DNA of 10,821 nt, taken from positions 1 to 10,821 of the forward strand of contig CAJXXO010000066.1 in assembly GCA_913062655.1 (NCBI GenBank). The letters are read 5' to 3'. Origin of the DNA: an uncultured Bacteroidota bacterium. Lineage in GTDB: Bacteria > Bacteroidota > Bacteroidia > Chitinophagales > S012-47. The translations under genes were made by a program, and so were the position numbers. The notes below the pieces were generated by a model. It made no database searches and was not told where the DNA came from. It saw nothing but the letters and a program-made list of their open reading frames with translations. Below, piece after piece: positions 1 to 5,243 of the stretch; positions within the stretch are counted from its first letter, which is position 1; each line of letters begins with the position of its first letter.

Positions 1-44
1 CCCTCCACGGCCACCAAAGGAGCGCTATGCCGTTCCAAAGCCAT
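1..44 (-). CDS. Start of a probable ABC exporter ATP-binding subunit (cut by window edge)
   Basis: Only the first 14 codons and part of another lie in the window. The reading begins at an ATG (44-42, minus strand) whose A is the last base of the permease TGA stop, giving a TGATG overlap. The peptide is MALERHSAPLVAVEG. The PLVAVEG ending resembles the first beta-strand of Wzt/KpsT-type ATPases, where a V-x-V-E-x-V-S-K-x-F stretch leads to the Walker A motif, but the Walker motifs lie outside the window. An ATPase partner is what one expects directly after an ABC-2 export permease. The start is well supported by the overlap. The function is inferred from context and a short fragment; another gene type is possible. 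Confidence 0.55.
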   Translation of the reverse strand, partial: MALERHSAPLVAVE

Positions 45-838
45 CAGGCCACCATTCTTTCCATCACCTTGGGCTGCGCATAGCGGAAATACCGCAAGGT
101 CAATACAAAAAAGAGTACCGTAGCACCACTCACCCAGGCAAAGGTTACCGGCTGAAAGAAGGAACCCTGTGTAAGCAGGTCGCGCGGAAAAGAGAGCAGG
201 TAAGTGATTGGATTCCACCGAATAATAGACTGCAGCAATTCACTACCGGGGTCATTGGCATAGACTACGGGTGTAATGTACATGACCAGCACGATCGCCT
301 TATCAAAGAAGTTGTTCAGGTCGCTGGTGATCGCTTTCAGTAAGGCAAAGATGATCCCAACCGCTGATCCAAATAGGATAAGCGGGAGTAAAGCAATAGG
401 AAATAGTATGATCGTCCAGGAGAAGGAAACACCATAGGCCAGCAGGACGATCAATGATAGCACAAGGGGAATCAGGAAATTGAATATGGCCACCGCCATC
501 TTCTCCAAAATGTACACCTCACGGGGAAACTGATGCTGCAGTAGCACTTGGGCATTCCCTACCAGCATATGGCTGGTTAACTGGTAGAGGCTGACAAATA
601 GCGACCAGATGGTGGTGCTGATCAGCACGTAAGCGGGGTAAGGCACCCCCGTAGTACCGGGGTCGAAGAGTCCGGCTCCGTGGAGCAATACCCAGGCAAA
701 AACGGTAATGATGGGCTGCACAAAGAGCCAGGTCGCCCCTAAAAAGGACTTCTTGAATTGTATCGTCAGGCTCGTATACGTGAGCTTGTAGAGCAGATAA
801 CGATGATCGCGCCAAACCTGTAGCACCCCTTGTAACAT
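44..838 (-). CDS. ABC-2 type polysaccharide export permease (Wzm/TagG/KpsM-like)
   Basis: This 264-residue polytopic inner-membrane protein has the layout of the permease half of an ABC exporter for undecaprenyl-linked or lipid-linked polysaccharide (O-antigen, teichoic acid or capsule type). The N-terminal amphipathic stretch (residues about 10-32, Y-L-L-Y-K-L...I-Q-F-K-K-S) followed by F-L-G-A-T-W-L-F-V-Q-P (about 32-42) matches the family signature R-x-K-x-S-x-L-G-x-x-W-x-x-x-x-P. About six hydrophobic segments follow, and the length fits the family (around 260). The gene starts 10 bases after the SGNH gene stops and overlaps the probable ATPase gene by one base, so it is co-transcribed with the acyl cassette upstream. 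The class is clear; the exported substrate is unknown. Confidence 0.9.
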   Translation of the reverse strand: MLQGVLQVWRDHRYLLYKLTYTSLTIQFKKSFLGATWLFVQPIITVFAWVLLHGAGLFDPGTTGVPYPAYVLISTTIWSLFVSLYQLTSHMLVGNAQVLLQHQFPREVYILEKMAVAIFNFLIPLVLSLIVLLAYGVSFSWTIILFPIALLPLILFGSAVGIIFALLKAITSDLNNFFDKAIVLVMYITPVVYANDPGSELLQSIIRWNPITYLLSFPRDLLTQGSFFQPVTFAWVSGATVLFFVLTLRYFRYAQPKVMERMVA

Positions 839-848
839 GACTACAATC

Positions 849-1826
849 TTACGGTTTTACCCCGAAATCAGCCTCGTATATGGCCGATAAGGTGTCTCGC
901 AGCATGACCGAGAATCGGGCCTTGCCAATTTCACTCAGGTGATGGGGATCCATAAAGAGGGTATCATTTCCGTCAAAGGCATTCTCATAATCGATCAGTC
1001 TCACATTGGGTGAGTGTCGCAGCAAACTGTCCACCTTGCCCTCAATCTTAGGGGTAAAAAAGTTACGCTTTTTAGCCTCCTCTATGTAAATACGCTGCAA
1101 GGGCCACTTGACGAATATCAGGCGCAAATTTTCTTCCTGAGCGAAATCAATCATCTTATGCAAGTATGTCAAGCCGGTCTTGGTAGATAAGGCATCAATC
1201 AATTCATGACGATCCAGCATATAGTTGAGGATGGTATCCTTCATGAATTGATCATAATCAGCCCAGGTGTCTTTTAAGTACTTTTTATAGTTCCTTCTTT
1301 CTCGCTGCAAATCGCTTAGAAACATAATGGCTGCGGGAAATTGATGGTAGGGGAATAGTTGCAGTTTTAACCCCATACCGTAATAGTAAAAAGGTTGATC
1401 GGTATGCTCTGCGAGTTCTGTGAAGTCAAAATAGTCTTTCCAAAAATCACCCATAAAAATGAGTGGCTGTGGGTTGAATGCCGCCAGCCCGGCTTCACCC
1501 GGAAAAACATAGTAATGGGCTGCCTGTGGCATTTCTTTCACCACCCTGCGCATACGGTAATAAAAATAAGGTGCCGTTTCAGTGGGACCGTGAAATGACC
1601 AGCTATTGGGTATGCTATCCGGCTCTAGTCCTCTATTGACGTGTGAGTTGCCAATAAAAAGAAAATTAAGCGTGTCCTCGATCTGTGTAAATTCCTCTTC
1701 TAGACGATACCGCTTATTCTGATCGTAGGGCAAATAACGAAAAGCGGCAAAAGTGACGAAAGCATTGATGGCCAAAAAGCCGGCAATGAAAAGGATGAGT
1801 TTATGAGAGGGTTTTAACTTGTGCAT
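849..1826 (-). CDS. Membrane-anchored SGNH/DltD-like protein, probable partner of the MBOAT acyltransferase
   Basis: The 325-residue product has one N-terminal membrane anchor (about residues 10-30) and then an extracytoplasmic domain. It shows the SGNH-hydrolase landmarks: G-N-S-H at 59-62 directly after a hydrophobic strand (candidate nucleophile Ser61), and D-P-H-H-L at 293-297 near the C-terminus (candidate Asp293 and His296). Proteins of this architecture (DltD, AlgJ/AlgX, PatB) work with MBOAT proteins to place acyl groups on envelope polymers. Here the MBOAT gene is first in the same operon, which supports the pairing. Overall sequence is not one I recognise as a named family. The start at 1826 is chosen because it puts the anchor at the terminus; an in-frame ATG at 1862 would overlap the PPTase gene by 62 bases, against 26 for the chosen start. 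The acyl group and acceptor are unknown. Confidence 0.72.
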   Translation of the reverse strand: MHKLKPSHKLILFIAGFLAINAFVTFAAFRYLPYDQNKRYRLEEEFTQIEDTLNFLFIGNSHVNRGLEPDSIPNSWSFHGPTETAPYFYYRMRRVVKEMPQAAHYYVFPGEAGLAAFNPQPLIFMGDFWKDYFDFTELAEHTDQPFYYYGMGLKLQLFPYHQFPAAIMFLSDLQRERRNYKKYLKDTWADYDQFMKDTILNYMLDRHELIDALSTKTGLTYLHKMIDFAQEENLRLIFVKWPLQRIYIEEAKKRNFFTPKIEGKVDSLLRHSPNVRLIDYENAFDGNDTLFMDPHHLSEIGKARFSVMLRDTLSAIYEADFGVKP

Positions 1827-2412
1827 AAGCTGTAAATACAAAAGCACCCCAGGGGCCGTCATGACTCATAGAGCAATCAAGCTGCATGGGTAAGGACTTG
1901 TAGCAAAGTTGAGGAATCTTTTGATCAATCCAATGTAGAGAGAGTTCCCGTCTTGGGACCTTATAAAACCGAGCTACGCCATTCAGCAATCTTTCATGGG
2001 TGAGCGCAGATTCATCCTCGTTTCCCAGCGGAAAAACAGCGGGCTGAAGCACATCTCTGGCTACATCAACTCCTGCAATGGCATGAATAAAAGTAGGATC
2101 TACCATCCACCATACGGGTACCTTTCCGAAAGGTGTGGCAACCATGCCTTTTTCGGCTGGAAAATGACCCATTGGGTCAACTTCCAATAACCTGGGTTGA
2201 AAATGGTAGGGCTCGTCCATCTTCATACCGATTTTATAGGCCGATTCTTTACCTGACCACAACTGCCAAAAGGCAGCAATCTTATCTTCCTGTTCCAACA
2301 GCCATTGCTGCTCCTTCTCTGTACAGCATTTTTCAATATAGCCGGTACGGAGAGGGGATCGCTGGTTGGCAGGATCTTGCAGACTAACCAGATCGTTGCC
2401 GACCAGTGCCAT
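1801..2412 (-). CDS. 4'-phosphopantetheinyl transferase superfamily protein
   Basis: The enzyme is predicted to move 4'-phosphopantetheine from coenzyme A to a serine of an acyl carrier protein, turning apo-ACP into holo-ACP. In the 203 residues I see V-G-N-D-L-V at 4-9 (the G-x-D metal site, Asp7), L-W-S-G-K-E-S-A-Y-K at 51-60 (the W-x-x-K-E-x-x-x-K signature, Glu56 and Lys60), and S-M-S-H-D-G at 181-186. This motif order, with S-x-S-H last, is that of AcpS rather than Sfp, but the protein is much longer than AcpS (about 120) because of roughly 80 extra residues in between. The gene starts one base after the ACP stop (TAG-C-ATG), making that ACP the obvious substrate. The assignment is firm. 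Confidence 0.9.
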   Translation of the reverse strand: MALVGNDLVSLQDPANQRSPLRTGYIEKCCTEKEQQWLLEQEDKIAAFWQLWSGKESAYKIGMKMDEPYHFQPRLLEVDPMGHFPAEKGMVATPFGKVPVWWMVDPTFIHAIAGVDVARDVLQPAVFPLGNEDESALTHERLLNGVARFYKVPRRELSLHWIDQKIPQLCYKSLPMQLDCSMSHDGPWGAFVFTAYAQVKTLS

Positions 2413-2413
2413 G

Positions 2414-2668
2414 CTATTGGTTCTTCATCTTTGCATGTATCGCATCAACAGCATTGTCGATGGTCATTATACTGTCCATCGTTTCATCATCAATCTCTAT
2501 ATCAAACTCATCTTCAAGATCGAGCATAATATCTACCAAACGAGCTGAATTGATCTGCAAATCTTCCAGGATTTTAGAATCACCACTGGCGGTTTCCCAG
2601 ACATCATCTTTTCTGGTGTATTTTTTCAAAATGGAGAGCACTTTTTCATTCACTTCCGATCTATCCAT
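2414..2668 (-). CDS. Acyl carrier protein with an atypical attachment motif (N-S-A)
   Basis: This 84-residue acidic protein carries the growing acyl chain as a thioester on phosphopantetheine. The fold signature is clear: D-L-Q-I-N-S-A-R-L-V-D at 36-46, followed by L-E-D-E-F-D-I-E-I at 51-59, the typical recognition helix. Ser41 is the expected attachment site. The usual D-S-L triplet is replaced by N-S-A, while the rest of the helix is well kept. The start at 2668 gives a normal ACP length. An in-frame ATG at 2731 would add 21 residues unlike an ACP and overlap the ketosynthase gene. The gene follows the ketosynthase after 55 bases, the widest gap in the operon, and is one base ahead of the PPTase gene. 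It is most likely dedicated to this pathway rather than the housekeeping AcpP. Confidence 0.9.
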   Translation of the reverse strand: MDRSEVNEKVLSILKKYTRKDDVWETASGDSKILEDLQINSARLVDIMLDLEDEFDIEIDDETMDSIMTIDNAVDAIHAKMKNQ

Positions 2669-2688
2669 TTTAACATTTTTTAAGATTA

Positions 2689-2719
2689 CAAGTATAGGCG
2701 TTAAAAGGGATATTTCCAA
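2689..2719 (-). promoter_or_regulatory. Possible internal promoter ahead of the ACP gene
   Basis: On the minus strand, TTG (2719-2717) is followed after 20 bases by TATACTTG (2696-2689). This fits the Bacteroidota pattern TTG-N17-23-TAnnTTTG with one mismatch in the -7 box. It would start transcription roughly 15 bases before the ACP ATG at 2668, in the only sizeable intergenic gap of the left operon. The match is imperfect and could be chance in AT-rich sequence. Confidence 0.3.
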
Positions 2720-2723
2720 TGCT

Positions 2724-4010
2724 CTAGGCATTCTCTTTCCATTTCTTGTAAATGATCACACTATTGACATCGCCAAAACCAAAACTTGCCTTGGCAGCGA
2801 TGTTGATTTCTTTGTCTAATCGCTGCATCGGAACGGCTTCTCTACCGATCATTCCCTCAATCTCCGGATGGATATCTTCCGTATTCAAAGCCTGGTGGAC
2901 AAAGTTATTTTCCACCTGAAGCACCATAGCATTAAACTCTAAAGCACCTGCAGCACCCAGACAATGCCCAATCAATGCCTTTGTAGAATTTATAGGGGGA
3001 AATTTACCCGGACCCAACTTTAGTACATCCCTCCAGTTGGAAATTTCTAATACATCAGCCACAGTGCCTGACAAGTGCCCATTGATGTAGTCAATATCAG
3101 AAGGGGTTAGTTGGCTGTACCCCAGTGCCGTGTTAAGAGCTCTAATGACACCATCTTTATTTGGATAAGTCATGGTGCCCCCCCCCCGCTGCGCACCGCA
3201 GTTGACAGCACTGCCAATAATTTCACCGTATATCTTTGCACCACGGGCTATCGCCACATCATGTGCCTCCAAGATTAGAATGCCTGCACCAGAGCCTGGG
3301 ACAAAACCATGTGCTGTGTTACTTAGCGGTCTTGATGCTCTTTCTGGTTCATGATTCCATTGCTTGTTCATCAATCGCATGGAGTCAAACCCTGCCAGGT
3401 TGTAGGGACTATAATGCTCACTGGCCCCAACGATCATTCGATCAGCGAAACCCAGCCAGATGGAGGCGGCACCATTGATAATACTGTCTGTACCGGTACT
3501 GCACGCAGAATTCAAAGAATACGAGTAAGCACCCGCAGCAAATATGGAGCTGAGATAAGCAGAAGCACCACTAGGCATCACATTGGGTACGATCTGGCTA
3601 CCCAGCCTTCTAACTTTCTTACGTTTGATTAGCGGTGCTATTTTATCTACGATTACATCCGTACCTGGTGTAATCCCCCCTATAACCACTCCGGTTCTAT
3701 AATCGACTTCAGAATCCGGCTCTGGTATATCCAATCCTGCACTTTTCCAAGCCTCTAGTGCAGCCGTACAAGCCAACTGAATGAAATCATTACCCAGTTG
3801 TACTTCATGGTATTTCAAAATAGGATCATTCAGATCAATTCCCGACTCCGCCTTGCCTGCTACCTGACACTCAAATCCGTACTCTTCTTGCTCCGCAGAA
3901 AACTTGATCCCCGACCGGCCTTCCTTTAGGAGTTCCAGGAACTCTTCTGAGTTCTTAGCGCCCGGTGCCACTGTTCCTATTCCAGTGATTACTACCCTTC
4001 TATGCTCCAT
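2724..4010 (-). CDS. Beta-ketoacyl-ACP synthase (KAS II/FabF-like)
   Basis: This condensing enzyme is predicted to join an acyl group with malonyl-ACP to form a beta-ketoacyl-ACP. The 428-residue length matches FabF (about 410-430). The N-terminus R-R-V-V-I-T-G-I-G is typical. The catalytic set is complete: Cys170 in N-S-A-C-S-T-G, His312 in I-N-G-H-L-S-G-T, and Lys344 with His349 in N-S-T-K-A-L-I-G-H. With all of these present it is an active synthase rather than a chain-length factor. The first histidine motif is unusual: FabF normally has N-A-H-G-T-S-T. The C-terminal S-F-G-F-G-D-V-N resembles the usual F-G-F-G-G-x-N with Asp in place of Gly. Codons 275-278 contain a run of ten G (described separately). 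The gene begins 4 bases after the dehydratase stop. Product chain length and substrate cannot be read from sequence. Confidence 0.93.
   Translation of the reverse strand: MEHRRVVITGIGTVAPGAKNSEEFLELLKEGRSGIKFSAEQEEYGFECQVAGKAESGIDLNDPILKYHEVQLGNDFIQLACTAALEAWKSAGLDIPEPDSEVDYRTGVVIGGITPGTDVIVDKIAPLIKRKKVRRLGSQIVPNVMPSGASAYLSSIFAAGAYSYSLNSACSTGTDSIINGAASIWLGFADRMIVGASEHYSPYNLAGFDSMRLMNKQWNHEPERASRPLSNTAHGFVPGSGAGILILEAHDVAIARGAKIYGEIIGSAVNCGAQRGGGTMTYPNKDGVIRALNTALGYSQLTPSDIDYINGHLSGTVADVLEISNWRDVLKLGPGKFPPINSTKALIGHCLGAAGALEFNAMVLQVENNFVHQALNTEDIHPEIEGMIGREAVPMQRLDKEINIAAKASFGFGDVNSVIIYKKWKENA
3178..3187 (-). repeat. Ten-base G homopolymer inside the ketosynthase gene
   Basis: Ten consecutive C on the plus strand, read as ten G in the coding strand, encode Arg275-Gly276-Gly277-Gly278 as CGG GGG GGG GGC. 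The reading frame is open at exactly ten. With nine, the frame reads GCA CCA TGA just after the tract; with eleven, it reads CAC CAT GAC TTA TCC AAA TAA. Either change would cut the enzyme before His312, Lys344 and His349. The run could be a slippage-prone switch or simply a glycine-rich loop. I noticed no other mononucleotide run this long in the window. Confidence 0.9.
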
Positions 4011-4014
4011 GATC

Positions 4015-4467
4015 TTATTGTTTTGCTACGGCTGAAAGATTACCTAAAGATAGGACATCACCGGTTTCGCTGCGCATCTCACAACTACACTTTATGATGC
4101 CGCGCCTGAAGTAGATCAAATTGGCTTCTACTTCCACTTTTTGCCCCGGTTTTACCTCCTGCCGAAATTCAATATCCGTATGAGTGAGTAAGGGGAGGAT
4201 GTTGTCTTTATTGTCAGCTGACGATGGTAATAGATGGATAGCCAGAGGAAGTACAGAGCACTGCACCATACACTCCGTAAGTATAACGCCCGGGGTAACC
4301 GGGTAGCCCGGGAAATGACCTTTGTAAAAATCTGCCGACTCAGGAAATGTATAGTATCCAATCGCTGAAGTATCGCTTATGCCTCGCAGGCCATCAATAA
4401 AGCGAAAGGGTTCGCCATGGGGGATCTTATCCAGTAAAGACTGAAGATATGTAGCCTCTTGTATCAC
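4015..4467 (-). CDS. 3-hydroxyacyl-ACP dehydratase (FabZ-like hotdog fold)
   Basis: The enzyme is predicted to remove water from 3-hydroxyacyl-ACP to give trans-2-enoyl-ACP. The sequence shows I-P-H-G-E-P-F-R-F-I-D (FabZ: I-P-H-R-x-P-F-x-x-V-D), and then G-H-F-P-G-Y-P-V-T-P-G-V-I-L-T-E. The catalytic His of G-H-F-P and the Glu fourteen residues later are both kept, as in FabZ. The product is 150 residues from the chosen GTG start at 4467-4465, which overlaps the SDR stop as GTGA and gives the normal FabZ length. An ATG at 4521 would add 18 residues (W-S-R-D-T-C-G-W...) read entirely within the SDR gene and unlike the family, so I prefer GTG. The ketosynthase follows 4 bases later. Function is solid; substrate length is unknown. 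Confidence 0.88.
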   Translation of the reverse strand: MIQEATYLQSLLDKIPHGEPFRFIDGLRGISDTSAIGYYTFPESADFYKGHFPGYPVTPGVILTECMVQCSVLPLAIHLLPSSADNKDNILPLLTHTDIEFRQEVKPGQKVEVEANLIYFRRGIIKCSCEMRSETGDVLSLGNLSAVAKQ

Positions 4468-5243
4468 CAACCACTGATTTGCTCTCCGCCATCCACACGT
4501 ATCACGGCTCCATTTATCCAATCTGCCTCAGGCTTTGCCAATAAAGCGAAGACGTTGGCTACATCTTCCGGTTGCGTCAATCGACCAAATGGATTTCTAG
4601 CTAGCGCGTTATCAATAAAGGCCTGATGCCCGGGAATACCTTCCAATGCGCGTGTTCTCGTTACGCCTGCACTTATAAGATTAACACGTACACCTAAAGG
4701 TGCATATTCCCGCGCCATATACTTGCAGAGCGTTTCCAGCGTGCCTTTTGCTGCCCCTACGGCAGCGTAGTTTTTACCAGCCAAACGGCTGCCTTCACTG
4801 GTCAAGGCCCAGGAACGGGCATTGTCGGCAAACAACCTAGCATCGATAAGCAGCTGCGTCCATACCTGCCAACTGGTACCCATGGCATAGATCGTCTGCT
4901 CAAAGTCTTCAGCCTTCAGGCGCTCCTCCTGGCTGCCGGCCAGTGGCTTCACGTTGCCCTGCGCAATACTGTGCAGCATGCACCTCACCTGGCCCTCTCC
5001 AATAGTGCTTCGCATATCCTCCACAATGGACGGCTGCTTCTCCTGGTCGAGGACATTTACATTTACCGTTACACAAGAGACCCCCTGTGCACGGATCGAC
5101 TCCCACTCAGTGGAAAGGGTTTTAGCATAGCTGCGCCTGTCTCTATGTAGGATATACAGATTGAGGCCTTCGGCTGCTAGCTTCTTGGCGGTGGCCAGGC
5201 CAAACCCACTACTGCCACCTAATATGACTGCCCATTGTGCCAT
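4464..5243 (-). CDS. SDR oxidoreductase, probable enoyl-ACP reductase (FabL/FabI-like)
   Basis: This 259-residue NAD(P)H-dependent SDR most likely reduces enoyl-ACP to acyl-ACP, the last step of a chain-elongation cycle. The nucleotide-binding loop is G-G-S-S-G-F-G (9-15), the classical G-x3-G-x-G form. The active site reads N-Y-A-A-V-G-A-A-K, so Tyr159 and Lys166 are separated by six residues. Y-x6-K is the enoyl-reductase spacing; ordinary SDRs and FabG have Y-x3-K. The following L-E-T-L-C-K-Y-M-A-R-E-Y also resembles FabI. A classical loop plus Y-x6-K is the FabL combination. The ATG directly abuts the MBOAT stop (TAG-ATG) and the stop overlaps the dehydratase start. A ketoreductase role cannot be excluded, since none is otherwise present in the operon. 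Confidence 0.82.
   Translation of the reverse strand: MAQWAVILGGSSGFGLATAKKLAAEGLNLYILHRDRRSYAKTLSTEWESIRAQGVSCVTVNVNVLDQEKQPSIVEDMRSTIGEGQVRCMLHSIAQGNVKPLAGSQEERLKAEDFEQTIYAMGTSWQVWTQLLIDARLFADNARSWALTSEGSRLAGKNYAAVGAAKGTLETLCKYMAREYAPLGVRVNLISAGVTRTRALEGIPGHQAFIDNALARNPFGRLTQPEDVANVFALLAKPEADWINGAVIRVDGGEQISGW

Noticed and set aside
849..1862. ATG at 1862 as start of the SGNH protein
   Set aside because: It adds 12 residues and lengthens the overlap with the PPTase gene to 62 bases; the ATG at 1826 places the membrane anchor at the terminus. Neither has a clear ribosome binding site, so some doubt remains.
2414..2731. ATG at 2731 as start of the ACP
   Set aside because: The extra 21 residues do not resemble an ACP N-terminus and the frame would overlap the KS end; ATG at 2668 gives 84 residues.
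2406..2819. Plus-strand open frame antisense to the ACP and KS end, with a hydrophobic N-terminus
   Set aside because: It lies wholly opposite two well-recognised genes and shows no family motif or promoter; the hydrophobicity comes from the complement of the ACP codons.
2724..4010. Ketosynthase as an inactive chain-length factor
   Set aside because: Cys170 and both catalytic histidines are present.
4015..4521. ATG at 4521 as start of the dehydratase
   Set aside because: It adds 18 non-family residues inside the SDR gene; the GTG at 4467 overlaps the SDR stop (GTGA) and gives the expected FabZ length.
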